Assembly: GCA_963754955.1 (NCBI GenBank)
Contig: CAVWHY010000012.1
Location: 744,001-808,000 of the forward strand
Direction: 5' to 3'
Length of the DNA: 64,000 nt
DNA from: CAVQJU01 sp963754955
Lineage (GTDB): Bacteria; Acidobacteriota; Vicinamibacteria; Vicinamibacterales; CAVVIG01
Shown: one piece after another, positions 45,812-56,268 of the stretch
Position numbering within the stretch: the first letter of the stretch is position 1
How the letters are laid out: each line of letters starts with the position of its first letter
Program-made: the position numbers and the translations under genes
The notes under the pieces: model-generated
Databases searched by the model: none
Seen by the model: the letters and a program-made list of their open reading frames with translations, nothing else
Told to the model about the DNA's origin: nothing

Positions 45812-46639
45812 CTAGGGCTTCTCCACCGGCGCGCCGACCAGATTGCCCCACTCGGTCCACGAACCGTCGTAGTTCTTGACGTCCTTGAACCCGAGCAAGT
45901 ACTTCAGCACGAACCACGTGATGCTCGAACGTTCGCCGATGCGGCAGTAGGCGATCACGGGAGCGTCGCCGGAGACGCCCTGTCCGCCGTAGAGCGCCTT
46001 CAGTTCGTCGACGCTCTTGAACGTCCCGTCCTCGTTGCAGTTCTTGCCCCAGGGAATGCTCTTCGCGCCCGGAATGTGGCCGCCGCGCTGGCAGGTTTCC
46101 GGAAGCCCGGGCGGCGCGAGGATTTCGCCTGTGAACTCCGCGGGGCTGCGCACGTCGACCAGCGAGGCCTTCTTCGCCGCCGATGCCTGCTGCACTTCGG
46201 GAAGGAAGGCGCGCAGCGAGAGATCCGGCCCGCTCGCTTTGTATGTCTTCGGCGCGACGTTGGCCTTATCGATCGATAACGGTCGCCCTTCCGCCAGCCA
46301 TTTCTTGCGTCCGCCGTCCATCATGCGGACGTCCGCGTGGCCGTACATCTTCAACTGCCAGAACGCCCACGCGGCGAACCAGTTGTTGTTGTCCCCGTAC
46401 AGGATGATCGTCGTCTTGTTGTCGATACCGCTCTTGCCGAGCAGTTCCTCGAGCTTCTTGAGCGGGATGATATCGCGCGTCAGCGTATCGCACAGCTCGG
46501 TCGTCCAGTTCCAGCCGGACGCCCCGGGCACATGGCCCTGGTCGTACGCGGTCGTATCCACGTCCACTTCAACGACGCGAACGTTCGCGTCGGCTGCATG
46601 CTGAGCCACCCAGTCGGTCGTCACGAGCACATCGGCCAT
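45812..46639 (-). CDS. Thiosulfate/3-mercaptopyruvate sulfurtransferase
   Basis: 275-aa two-domain rhodanese. The first domain (1-130) is inactive (GDNNNWFAAWAFWQLKMYG). The second carries the persulfide-forming Cys232 in YCRIGERSSITWFVL. The CRIGERSS loop favours thiosulfate sulfurtransferase over 3-mercaptopyruvate sulfurtransferase (CGxGVTA). Cytoplasmic, no signal. ATG at 46639. Confidence 0.92.
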   Translation of the reverse strand: MADVLVTTDWVAQHAADANVRVVEVDVDTTAYDQGHVPGASGWNWTTELCDTLTRDIIPLKKLEELLGKSGIDNKTTIILYGDNNNWFAAWAFWQLKMYGHADVRMMDGGRKKWLAEGRPLSIDKANVAPKTYKASGPDLSLRAFLPEVQQASAAKKASLVDVRSPAEFTGEILAPPGLPETCQRGGHIPGAKSIPWGKNCNEDGTFKSVDELKALYGGQGVSGDAPVIAYCRIGERSSITWFVLKYLLGFKDVKNYDGSWTEWGNLVGAPVEKP

Positions 46640-46791
46640 AACGTCGCCTTTCTTTTTCGAGTCGCCTTCGATCGCCCAACCCCCAAGACCCGAGTCCCTC
46701 GTGTCTAGCCTCTTCAGTCGGAAGCTGATCATCTTGCCACGATAAGCCGCGGCCTCGTCAACTGATATAGTTGCGGTTTACCCGTCCCCGC

Positions 46792-48255
46792 ATGAAGACC
46801 TATCAACCCTACATCGACGGCGCATTCGTCACACCGGAGTCGGCGGACACGATCGACGTGATCGACCCGGCGACAACCGAGGTCATCGCGCGCATCCCCG
46901 ACATGTCGGCCGGCGACGTTGACCGCGCCGTGAAGGCCGCGCGTCGTGCGTTCGAAGAAGGTCCCTGGCGGGAGACCACCGCCCAGGACCGCGGCCGCAT
47001 CCTCTTCAAGCTCGCGCAACTCGTGCGCGACCGTGCCGACGAGCTCGCGGAGCTCGAAACCCGCAACAGCGGCAAGCCGATTGTCGAAGCCGAGTTCGAC
47101 GTGGCCGACGTCGCCACCTGCTTCGAGTATTACGGCGGCATGGCCACCAAGATTCAAGGCGACGTGCTGCCGGTGCCCGACAACGCGATGAGCCTCGCGC
47201 TGCGCGAGCCGATCGGGGTCGCCGGCCAGATCGTTCCCTGGAACTACCCGCTCCTGATGGCCACCTGGAAGCTGGCGCCGGCAATCTGCGCCGGCTGCAC
47301 CGTGGTGCTGAAACCGGCCGAGCAGACTCCGCTCACCGCTCTCGCACTGGCCTCGAGCTTCGAGGAGGCCGGGCTGCCTCCCGGCGTCGTCAACGTCGTG
47401 ACGGGCGTCGGCGAAACGGCGGGAACTGCGATCGTCGAGCACCCCGACGTGGACAAGATCGCGTTTACCGGCAGCGCGGAGGTCGGCAAGATCATCATGC
47501 GCGGCGCGGCCGCGACGCTGAAGAAGATTTCGCTCGAGCTCGGCGGAAAGTCGCCGAACATCTTTTTCGCCGACGGGGATTTCGAGGCCGCGGTGGACGG
47601 CGCGCTCTTCGGGGTCTTCATCAACCAGGGCGAGGTCTGCACAGCCGGCAGCCGTATCCTGGTGCAGCGGCCCATCTACAGCAAGTTTGTCGACGCGATG
47701 GCGGCCAAGGCGAAAACGATCACGCTCGGCCACGGCATGGACCGCGCGACGAAGATGGGCCCGCTCGTCAGCCGCGAGCACTTCGACCGCGTGCGCTCGT
47801 ACCAGGAGATCGGCAAGGGCGAGGCGAAGCTGGCGCTCGGCGGCGGCCGCGCCTCCGGCGGCGTGCTCGATCGCGGGTATTTCGTCGAGCCCACGATTTT
47901 CTACGACGTCGACAACAACAGCCGCATCGCCCGGGAGGAAATCTTCGGGCCCGTGGCAAGCGTCATCCCGTTCGACGACGAGAAGGACGCGCTGCGGATC
48001 GCGAACGACACGTACTTCGGCCTCGCGGCAGCGGTCTGGACACGCGACATCTTCCGCGCGATGCGCGTGGTCAAGAACCTGCGCGCGGGCATCGTGTGGG
48101 TGAACCACATGCAGCCGACCTACGTCGAGGCGCCGTGGGGCGGCTACAAGCAGAGCGGCGTCGGCCGCGAGCTTGGCAAGTGGGGCGTGGACGAGTACCT
48201 GAACGTCAAGCAGGTCTACATCAACCTTTCAGAAGACCCGATCAACTGGTTCTGA
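46792..48255 (+). CDS. NAD-dependent aldehyde dehydrogenase (betaine-aldehyde-type)
   Basis: 487-aa aldehyde dehydrogenase. It has FTGSAEVGK cofactor contact, catalytic Glu in SLELGGKSP and catalytic Cys in NQGEVCTAGSR, and the C-terminal PWGGYKQSGVGRELG typical of betaine/gamma-aminobutyraldehyde dehydrogenases. Substrate is uncertain. ATG at 46792 has no strong Shine-Dalgarno. Followed by the DinB gene. Confidence 0.92.
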   Translation: MKTYQPYIDGAFVTPESADTIDVIDPATTEVIARIPDMSAGDVDRAVKAARRAFEEGPWRETTAQDRGRILFKLAQLVRDRADELAELETRNSGKPIVEAEFDVADVATCFEYYGGMATKIQGDVLPVPDNAMSLALREPIGVAGQIVPWNYPLLMATWKLAPAICAGCTVVLKPAEQTPLTALALASSFEEAGLPPGVVNVVTGVGETAGTAIVEHPDVDKIAFTGSAEVGKIIMRGAAATLKKISLELGGKSPNIFFADGDFEAAVDGALFGVFINQGEVCTAGSRILVQRPIYSKFVDAMAAKAKTITLGHGMDRATKMGPLVSREHFDRVRSYQEIGKGEAKLALGGGRASGGVLDRGYFVEPTIFYDVDNNSRIAREEIFGPVASVIPFDDEKDALRIANDTYFGLAAAVWTRDIFRAMRVVKNLRAGIVWVNHMQPTYVEAPWGGYKQSGVGRELGKWGVDEYLNVKQVYINLSEDPINWF

Positions 48256-48270
48256 CGGAGGCTTTGACAG

Positions 48271-48835
48271 ATGAATTACTACGGTGGAAAAGAGCTGGCG
48301 GCTGCGTTCCGGACGGTGCGGAAGAACACGATTCAGATCGCGGAGGATGTGCCCGAAGACCCAGTACAGCTTCAAGCCTTCGCCCGAGTCGAGGTCGATC
48401 GCCCAGACGCTGACGCACATCGCCGTCGCCACGACGTTTCCGACGATGCTGCACGGCGAGCGCATTCCGATGGAGAAAATCGACTTCGCCGAATACATGA
48501 AGAAGGTCGGCGCGGAGGAAGCGAAGCCGCGGACCAAGGCTGAGATCGTCGCGCTGCTCAGGGAATCAGGTGAAAAGTTCGCCCGGCTGCTCGAGACGCT
48601 CGAAGATTCCTTCCTCGCCGAGGTCATCACGTTCCGCCCGGGCGCAGAGCCGCCGTCGCGGACGCGTTTCGACATGGTCCTCGCGGCAAAGGAGCACGAG
48701 ATGCACCACCGCGCCCAGCTCATGCTGATGGAGCGGATGATCGGCATCGTTCCGCACCTGACGCGTGCCGCGCAGGAGCGGATGGCGCGGTTCCAGGCGC
48801 AGCAGAACGCCGAGCAGCCGCAAACGACACGGTAG
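48271..48835 (+). CDS. DinB-family protein (one frameshift)
   Basis: Reconstructed protein of about 187 aa with the DinB/YfiT-like four-helix fold; metal-binding histidines in AQTLTHIAVATTFP and AAKEHEMHHRAQLML. A run of three C at 48360-48362 appears one base too long, separating VPED from QYSFKPSPESRS. DinB-like proteins include bacillithiol/mycothiol S-transferases, but this one's substrate is unknown. Confidence 0.8.
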
Positions 48836-48837
48836 CA

Positions 48838-49659
48838 GTGGCCGCTCCGCGTTTCTCGGCCGGGACGCTGTCGTTTCTGCGTCGGCTCAAGCGCAATAAC
48901 CGCCGCGAGTGGTTCAACGCGCATCGCGACGAGTACGAAGCGCACGTGCGGGCGCCCATGATCGCCGTCATCGAACGGCTCGCGGTCGATTTCCGGTCAT
49001 TTGCGCCCGATGTCGTCGCCAGCCCGAAGCGCTCGCTGTACCGGATTCACCGCGACATCCGGTTCTCCGAGGACAAGAAGCCGTACAAGACGCACGTCGC
49101 GGCGTCCTTCCCCTCCCGGGAGCTGCCGAAGCACGAGGGCGCGGGCCTGTACTTTCACGTCTCGCCCGACGAGGTGTGGGTCGGCGGCGGGATGTACGCG
49201 CCGATGGCACCCCAGCTGCACGCGGTTCGCGAGCACATCGCGGTTAACAGCCGACGGCTGCGGAGCATCGTGACCGCGCCCGGATTCAAGCGGGCCTTCG
49301 GCGCCCTCGAGGGCGAACGGTTGCAACGCGTGCCACGAGGCTTTCCGAAGGATCACGAGGCCGCCGAATTTCTGAAGTACCGGCAATTCCTGGCCGGCTG
49401 CGAGTTTCCGGCATCGTTCGCGACCAGTCCCAGGTTCTACAGCAGCCTGCTCGGCATCTTCCGGCAGATCGCGCCGCTCGTCGCATTTCTCAACGAGCCG
49501 CTCCTCGGAAAACGGTCGGGCGGGTCGGGCGGGTCTGGTAGGACGGGTGGGGCGGGCGGGACGGCGGGTAAAGACAATGGCTCAGATCAAAATCACCTAC
49601 GCGACGATGAGCGGCGATCAGATGGAGGAACTCCATCGCGAGCTGGACGCGGCCATTGA
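48838..49659 (+). CDS. DUF2461 family protein
   Basis: 273-aa protein of the DUF2461/TIGR02453 family, unknown function. It has FSAGTLSFLRRLKRNNRREW at the start, YRIHRDIRFSEDKKPYKTH in the middle and GLYFHVSPDEVWVGGGMY. Family members end near FLNEPLL; here the frame reads on for about 50 residues through a GC-rich tandem array and over the next gene's start, giving a Gly/Ser-rich tail that is probably not native. Start GTG at 48838. Confidence 0.82.
   Translation: MAAPRFSAGTLSFLRRLKRNNRREWFNAHRDEYEAHVRAPMIAVIERLAVDFRSFAPDVVASPKRSLYRIHRDIRFSEDKKPYKTHVAASFPSRELPKHEGAGLYFHVSPDEVWVGGGMYAPMAPQLHAVREHIAVNSRRLRSIVTAPGFKRAFGALEGERLQRVPRGFPKDHEAAEFLKYRQFLAGCEFPASFATSPRFYSSLLGIFRQIAPLVAFLNEPLLGKRSGGSGGSGRTGGAGGTAGKDNGSDQNHLRDDERRSDGGTPSRAGRGH
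49515..49568. repeat. Six-unit 9-bp tandem array
   Basis: Six 9-mers: GTCGGGCGG twice, then GTCTGGTAG, GACGGGTGG, GGCGGGCGG and GACGGCGGG. It lies between the end of the DUF2461 domain and the dehydrogenase start and encodes Ser/Gly-rich tail residues. Unit length and copy number equal the array at 5292-5345. Confidence 0.85.
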
Positions 49660-51151
49660 CGGCGTGCGCGCGTCGTTCGGCCGCAGCTACCCGCTGATGA
49701 TCGGCGGGCGCGAGGTTCGCGCGGCGAGCGAGTTCGACGACCGCAGCCCGATCGACACACGCATCCTGCTCGGCACGTTCCAGCAGGCCAGCCGCGAGCA
49801 GACGCGCGAGGCGATCGCCGCCGCCAGGGCGGCGTACCCCGCGTGGAGCGCCCGGCCGTGGACGGAACGCGTCGCGCTGCTCAAGAAAGTCGCCGACGGC
49901 ATCCGCTCCCGGCGCTGGGAACTGTCCGCGCTGATGGGCTACGAGGCCGGCAAGAACCGCCTCGAATGCGTCGGCGACGTCGAGGAATCCGCCGATCTCA
50001 TCGAGTACTACTGCAATCAGATCGAACAGCATGGCGGCTTCGCGACGAAGCTCGGCACGCTCGGACCGAACGAGGAGAATTCGAGCGTCCTGCGGCCGTA
50101 CGGCGTGTGGGCCGTGATCTCGCCGTTCAATTTTCCGCTCGCGCTGGCCGCCGGTCCGGCCGGCGGCGCGCTGGTCGCCGGCAACACCGCCGTCTTCAAG
50201 CCCGCATCGGCGACCCCGCTGCTCGGCTACACGCTGTACGAGGTGATGGCGGAGGCGGGCATTCCGCCGGGCGTCTTCAACTTCATCACCGGCGGCGGCG
50301 AGCACGGCCGGCCAGGAGCTCATCGAGAACGCCGACGTGGACGGCATCGTGTTCACGGGGTCGAAAGACGTCGGGATGCACCTGATTCGCGACAACGCCG
50401 ACGCGACGCGTGCCGCGGCCGCTGATCATCGAGATGGGCGGCAAGAACCCGGCGCTCGTGATGAACTCGGCCGACCTCGACAAGGCCAGCGACGGCGTCA
50501 TGCGATCGGCGTTCGGCGCGCAGGGCCAGAAATGCTCGGCCTGCTCGCGCGTCTACCTCACGAAGCCGATCCGCGCCGAGTTCGTGCGGCTGCTGGTCGA
50601 GAAGACGAAGAAGATCACGATCGGCAACCCGCTGAATCGCGACGTCTACATGGGGCCGGTCATCAACGAGGACGCGGTGCAGACGTTCGAGCGTGCAGTC
50701 GCGCAGGCACGGCGCGACGGCGGCACGATCCTCACCGGCGGCCGGCGCCTCACGGACGGCGAGTTCGCGCACGGCACTTCGTCGAGCCGACGATCATCGA
50801 CGGGCTGCCCACCAGCGCATTCGCTGTTTGCCGAGGAGCTGTTCGTGCCCATCACGGTTCTCGGCGACGTGACGTCGCTCGACGAGGCGATCGACCTCGC
50901 GAACAGCACCGAGTACGGCCTCACGGCCGGCGTGTTTTCCGAGGACGACGCGCGAGATCCAGCGGTTTTTCGAGCGCATCCAGGCCGGCGTCACCTACGT
51001 CAACCGCCGCGCCGGCGCGACGACCGGCGCGTGGCCCGGTATCAACTCGTTCGGCGGCTGGAAGGCCAGCGGCTCGACCGGCCGCGGGACCGGCGGCCCG
51101 TACTACGTGCAGCAGTTCATGCGCGAGCAGAGCCGCGTCAGAATTCGATAG
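49577..51151 (+). pseudogene. L-glutamate gamma-semialdehyde (1-pyrroline-5-carboxylate) dehydrogenase, frame-disrupted
   Basis: Reconstructed product of about 525 aa in the PruA/RocA family: oxidises glutamate semialdehyde to glutamate in proline catabolism. N-terminal part intact (MAQIKITYATMSGDQMEELH), then IVFTGSKDVGMHLIRDN, catalytic Glu in LIIEMGGKNPALV, catalytic Cys in GAQGQKCSACSRVYL, and the C-terminal INSFGGWKASGSTGRGTGG. At least five single-base indels are seen at about 50302, 50411, 50776, 50815 and 50951. A functional gene with consensus errors is likely. Confidence 0.8.
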
Positions 51152-51179
51152 ACTGCCGCTGACATCTGAGGAGGCCATC

Positions 51180-52865
51180 ATGTCGCGAGTGATTTCCGGT
51201 CTCGTGGCGATCCTGTTCTGGTCCTCGGTTGCCGCGGCCCAGGCGCCCCCGATCTCCGCCGCCACCGGGATTTCTACACGCCTCCCCCTCGCGATGCCAC
51301 AAAGACCGGCACCGCGGTCATTCGCGGCCACGTGTTCGACGCCGGCACCGGTCAGCCGCTGCGGAAGGCGCAGGTGCGCGTCTTCGCGCCCGAACTGCGC
51401 GAGAACCGCCTCGCGACGACGGGCGCGGACGGCGGCTACGAGATCAAGGACCTCGCCGCGGGCCGGTATCAACTGAACGCGAGCAAAGGCAGCTTCGTTC
51501 AGCTCCAGTACGGACAGTCGCGACCGTTCGAGCCCGGCAAGCCGCTCGAAGTCGCCAACGGCCAGACGATCGAGAAGATCGATTTCAGCCTGCCGCGCGG
51601 CGGCATCATCACGGGCCGCATCCTGGACGAGTTCGGCGACCCGGCCTCCGACGTCCAGGTGATGGCGATGCGCTACCAGTACGTCCAGGGACGGCGCCAG
51701 CTGACGCCCGTCGGGCCGCCCCGCCACGACCAACGACATCGGCGAGTACCGCGTGTACGCGCTGCCTCCGGGCAGTACTTCCTGTCGGCCACGCTCAGAA
51801 ATTTCAGTTTCGACGCGGCATCCGACGATCGATCCGGCTACGCCCCGACGTATTACCCGAACGGCGCGAGCATCGCCGACGCCCAGCGCGATCTCGATTG
51901 GCGTCGGGCAGGCGATCGGCGACATCAGCTTCGCGCTTTCGCCGACGCGCCTCGCGCGCGTCACAGGCACGGCCGTGGACTCTGACGGCAAGCCGCTCGC
52001 CGGCAGCACGATCATCATGATGCAGATATCGGGCGCGATGATGATGAGCACGGCGGGCGGTCAGATTCGACCCGACGGCAGCTTCTCGATCGCCAACGTG
52101 GCGCCGGGAGACTACACCATGCAGGCGATCAGCAATACGAGCGGCTTCGGCCCGGGCCCCGAACGCGTTCAGGCGAAGGTCACGGTCGCCGGAGAAGATA
52201 TCCTCGACGTCAGGCTCACCGCCGTGAAGTCTTCGACGGTCGCCGGCCGTCTCGTCCTTCCTCAAGCCGGCACAGGCATGAGCATTTCGGGGCTTCAATT
52301 GTTTGCGACCCCCTCGACGTTCGAAATGTTCAACAACCCTGGCACGGCCCGAATAAACGATGATGCGACGTTCGAGATGAAAGCACAGCCCGGAAACTAT
52401 CTGATTCGCATGAACGCTCAGGGTAACTTCGCCAACGTCAGGATAAAGGCCGTCCGCTTGAACGGCATCGATGTCACGGACTCCGGCCTCGACGTCCGTG
52501 CCAACGAGGATCTGAGTGGTCTCGAAGTGGAGCTGACGACGCAGTTGAGCGACCTGTCGGGTTTTGTGTCGAACGCGCGCGGCGAGAACGTGAAGGATTA
52601 CTCCATCGTCGTCTTCGCGCGCGATCGCGAGCGGTGGGGATTCGGGTCCCGCTATCTCGGCGGCGGCCGTCCCGACCAGGACGGCAAGTTCCGCGTTCGT
52701 AATCTGCCGGCCGGCAACTACTACGCGATCGCGCTCGACTACGTCGAACAGGGCGCTGGAACCGACCCGGAGTTCCTCGACCGTGTGAAGGATCGGGCGA
52801 CGGAGTTTTCGCTGGCCGACGGCGAGGTCAAGACGCTGAGCCTGAAGCTGACCACGGGGTTGTAG
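51180..52865 (+). pseudogene. Secreted carboxypeptidase-regulatory-like domain protein, frame-disrupted
   Basis: Signal peptide (VISGLVAILFWSSVAAAQ) followed by several Ig-like carboxypeptidase-regulatory repeats, such as IRGHVFDAGTGQPLRKAQVR, GRILDEFGDPASDVQVMAM and VTGTAVDSDGKPLAGSTI. Frames change near 51260, 51720, 51765 and 51895; the last about 970 bases are in one frame. Frequent in acidobacterial secretomes; possible surface adhesion or sugar binding. Confidence 0.7.
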
Positions 52866-52887
52866 CAGGCCTGAAGGCCTGCCCTAC
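52862..52887. repeat. Palindromic repeat, family B (single copy)
   Basis: GTAGCAGGCCTGAAGGCCTG followed by CCCTAC. It starts within the stop codon region of the previous gene and resembles the 15723-15808 cluster. Confidence 0.75.
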
Positions 52888-52974
52888 TGCCGCACAGGAT
52901 TGTAAGAATCGCCACGTCCGTGTCGCCTGACGTTGCAGGTTTTACGTACCGGCCGCCGGCTGGTCTAAACCTGC

Positions 52975-54592
52975 ATGACGAACGCGCCCCGTCACGCCGT
53001 GCTCCTGAGCCTCGCACTCGCCGTTTTGGCCAGTCCGGCCGGCCTGGCCACCTCTTCCGGCCCGGCTGACTCCGCCGCCATCGCCCACGTCCTCAACCGT
53101 GTGGCCTTCGGCCCGACGCCCGCCGACATCGAGCACGTCCGCGCAGATCGGGATTTCGCGGTACGTCGAGGAACAGCTTCATCCCGATCGGCTCGCCGAC
53201 GCCGGGATGGATGCACGCCTCGCCGGGCTGCCCACGATCCGCATGACGTCGCGCGAGATCGCCGAACAGTACGAGATCCCGCAGCTGAAGGCGCGTCTCG
53301 CGAAACAGCAGGCCGGGGCAAAGGACGGCGGCCAGCCCGAACCGCCCACCCCCGAACAACAACGACGGGCCAACGTGGTGCTGATCGAGCTCTCCCAGCA
53401 GAAGCTGCTGCGCGCGGCCTACAGCGAACGCCAGCTGCAGGAAGTGCTGGTCGATTTCTGGTTCAATCATTTCAACGTCGACGCGCGCAAGGGCGCCGAT
53501 CGGTTCCTGCTGACCGAGTACGAGCGCGAGACAATCCGGCCGCACGTGCTGGGACGCTTCCGCGACCTGCTCGGCGCGACCGCGAAGAGTCCCGCGATGC
53601 TCTTCTATCTCGACAACTGGATGAGCGCGGACCCCAACGGTCCCCATGCCGACGCACGTGGCGACGCGTTTCGAGTGAACCGTTCCGGACGCGAGCGATT
53701 CCGCGGCAGTTTCCCCCAGATGGACCAGGCGGCCGCGCGGAAGAAGAACGCGCCGAAGGGCCTCAACGAGAATTACGGGCGCGAGCTGATGGAGCTCCAC
53801 ACGCTGGGAGTCGACGGCGGCTATACGCAGAAGGACGTCACCGAGGTGGCGCGCGCGTTCACCGGCTGGACGATTCAGACGCCGAGGCTCGGCGGAAGCT
53901 TCCGTTTCGATCCACGCCTGCACGATCCCGGCGAGAAGGTCGTGCTCGGGCGCGTCATCAAAGCCGGCGGCGGCGAAGGCGACGGCGAACAGGTCCTGGA
54001 CATCCTGGCGCGGCATCCGTCTACCGCCCGCTTCATCGCCACTGCCCTGGTGCGACGGTTCGTGAGCGATACGCCGCCACCGGTTCTGGTGGACCGGGCG
54101 GCCGCGCGATTCCGGCAGACCGACGGCGATCTCCGCGAGGTGATGCGGACGATCCTGACGTCGCCAGAATTCCTGTCGCCCGAGTCCTACGGCGCGAAAA
54201 CGAAGACGCCGCTCGAGTTTGTCGTCAGCTCGATCAGGGCGACGGGTGCCGTCATGGCCACCGCGCAGGACGCGCTGCCGCTGGTCCGTGAGCTGCGCGA
54301 GCTCGGCATGCCGCTCTACTCCTGCCAGCCGCCAACCGGCTACAAGGACACCGCAGACGCGTGGGTGAACACAGGGGCGCTCGTCGGCCGCATGAACTTC
54401 GCCCTCGACCTCGCGAGCAACAAGGTGGGCGCGCTTGTTGTCGGCAACGGGGGCGCGCTGACCGACGACGGACTCGCGGCGCTCGTCGGGCGCGATTTGT
54501 CGGAATCCACGCGTACCACGGTCGAACGGGCCGCGAGCGAGCCTCAGAAGATCGCGCTGATACTCGGGTCTCCCGAATTTCAACGGCGCTGA
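52975..54592 (+). CDS. DUF1800 family secreted protein (one frameshift)
   Basis: Reconstructed protein of about 538 aa; DUF1800 proteins are secreted and commonly paired with DUF1501. Signal-like start (VLLSLALAVLASPAGLA), then VLNRVAFGPTPADIEHVRA. A frame change near 53155 is followed by ISRYVEEQLHPDRLADAGMD, DFWFNHFNVDARKGADRF and FTGWTIQTPRLGG. Family role is unknown; may be part of an export or surface complex with the DUF1501 partner. Confidence 0.85.
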
Positions 54593-54602
54593 ATCGGAAG
54601 CT

Positions 54603-54622
54603 GTGCAGGCCTTCAGGCCTGC
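54603..54622. repeat. Palindromic repeat, family B (single copy)
   Basis: GTGCAGGCCTTCAGGCCTGC, a near-perfect 20-bp palindrome 10 nt after the DUF1800 stop and 15 nt before the DUF1501 start. Confidence 0.75.
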
Positions 54623-54637
54623 TCGAAGGTGAGGGTC

Positions 54638-55885
54638 ATGATTTCACGCAGAGTCTTCGTGAAGAACGGCGCGTTCGCGCTGGTGAGCCTCGGATTCGCG
54701 CCCGCATTCCTCGCGCGCACGGCAAAGGCGCAGGGACGTGCCGCGCGAACCAAACAGCTCATCGCGATCTTTCAACGCGGCGCCGTGGACGGCCTCAGCG
54801 TGGTCGTCCCGTTCGGAGACGCTGAGTACTATCGCGCGAGGCCCGGCATCGCTATCGCGCGGCCGCAGTCAGGCGAAGCCGCAGCCATCGATCTCGACGG
54901 CTTCTTCGGCTTCAACCCGAAGCTTCAGGCACTCAAGCCGTTGTGGGACGACCGCGCGCTGGCCATCGTCCACGCCTGCGGATCGCCCGACGCGACGCGC
55001 TCGCACTTCGATGCGCAGGATTACATGGAAACCGCCACGCCCGGGCTCAAGAGCACGCCTGACGGCTGGCTGAACCGGTACCTGCTCACGCGAAAGGACG
55101 ATGCGGCCACGCCGCCGACTCCGTTTCGCGCCGTGTCGCTGACGCAGCAGCTGCCGCGCATGCTGCAAGGGACAGCGCCAGCGCTGGCGATGAACCAGAT
55201 CGGGCAGTTCGGCATCCGTGGTGGCGCGGCCGCGGGGTCATCATTCGAGGCGCAATACGCGGCGGCCGCTGACCGGGTGCTCGGCGGCACAGGGCGCGAG
55301 GCGTTCGAAGCGATCAGGATGCTCAAGGCCGTCGATCCAGCCGGCTATCGGCCGGAGAACGGCGCCGAGTACCCGCGCAGCCCGTTCGGTCAGGCGCTCA
55401 GGCAGATCGGACAGCTGACGAAGGCCGACGTCGGCCTCGAGGTCGCGTTCGCGGACGTGGGCGGCTGGGACACGCACGTCAACCAGGGATCGTCGCAGGG
55501 TCAGCTGGCCAATCGGCTTGGCGATTTCGGTCTCAGCCTCGCCGCGCTCGTGACCGATCTGGGCAGCCGCATGGCCGACACCGTGATCCTGACGATGTCG
55601 GAGTTCGGGCGGGCGGTCGCTGAAAACGGCAATCGCGGAACGGATCACGGGCACGGCAACGCGATGATGGTGATCGGCGGCGGCGTGCGCGGCGGCAGGG
55701 TTGTCGGCCAGTGGCCGGGCCTCGCGCCCGAAAAGCGCTACGAGGGCCGCGACCTGGCCGTCACGACGGATTTCCGCGATGTCTTCGGCGAGATCGTCGT
55801 CCGTCATCTGGGGGTCAGCGACCCGCGATCGATCTTTCCCGGCTATCCGATCAACCCTGCCAGGTTTCCGGGCCTCTTCGCGTAG
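54638..55885 (+). CDS. DUF1501 family Tat-exported protein
   Basis: 415-aa DUF1501 protein, related to sulfatase/alkaline-phosphatase-like folds. Twin-arginine signal near the N-terminus (ISRRVFVKNGAFALVSLGFA). Conserved features: AIFQRGAVDGLSVVVPFGD, HACGSPDATRSHFDAQDYME, ADVGGWDTHVNQG and MSEFGRAVAENGNRGTDHGH. The last two fit metal-binding loops. ATG at 54638 follows GAGGG. Functionally linked to DUF1800. Confidence 0.9.
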   Translation: MISRRVFVKNGAFALVSLGFAPAFLARTAKAQGRAARTKQLIAIFQRGAVDGLSVVVPFGDAEYYRARPGIAIARPQSGEAAAIDLDGFFGFNPKLQALKPLWDDRALAIVHACGSPDATRSHFDAQDYMETATPGLKSTPDGWLNRYLLTRKDDAATPPTPFRAVSLTQQLPRMLQGTAPALAMNQIGQFGIRGGAAAGSSFEAQYAAAADRVLGGTGREAFEAIRMLKAVDPAGYRPENGAEYPRSPFGQALRQIGQLTKADVGLEVAFADVGGWDTHVNQGSSQGQLANRLGDFGLSLAALVTDLGSRMADTVILTMSEFGRAVAENGNRGTDHGHGNAMMVIGGGVRGGRVVGQWPGLAPEKRYEGRDLAVTTDFRDVFGEIVVRHLGVSDPRSIFPGYPINPARFPGLFA

Positions 55886-55965
55886 GAGAACGCGGGCGCT
55901 ATTTTTTCCCTTTTGGACTATAGTTCTCCGCGAACCCGGCGAGCTCTGCGTTCCACGTTGTGACC

Positions 55966-56268
55966 ATGGCTGAAAAAGACAAACCCAAACGCGAAGTTGG
56001 CGACGCCCTCGGCATGGTGGAGACGCGCGGCCTGATCGGCCTCATCGAAGCCGCCGACGCGATGGTCAAGACTGCGAACGTCGTGTTCGTCGGCTGGCAG
56101 AAAGTGGACGCCGGCCTGGTGACTGCGATCGTGCGCGGCGACGTCGGCTCCGTCAAGGCCGCCACGGACGCGGGCGCCGCGGCCGCCCGCCGCGTCGGCG
56201 AGCTCGTCGGCGTGCACGTCATTCCCCGTCCGGCCGACGATTTGGAAGAGATTTTTCCAATCCGCTAG
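55966..56268 (+). CDS. Bacterial microcompartment shell protein (BMC-H)
   Basis: 100-aa single-BMC-domain protein related to PduA/EutM/CcmK hexamers. The fold start LGMVETRGLIGLIEAADAMV and the strand region NVVFVGWQKVDAGLVTAIVR match the family, and the C-terminal part (EELVGVHVIPRP-like) follows. It stands alone: no BMC-P pentamer, no other shell gene, no signature enzyme adjacent. Its 3' end overlaps the convergent MerR gene by 50 bp. The pair of aldehyde dehydrogenases upstream is only suggestive. Confidence 0.88.
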   Translation: MAEKDKPKREVGDALGMVETRGLIGLIEAADAMVKTANVVFVGWQKVDAGLVTAIVRGDVGSVKAATDAGAAAARRVGELVGVHVIPRPADDLEEIFPIR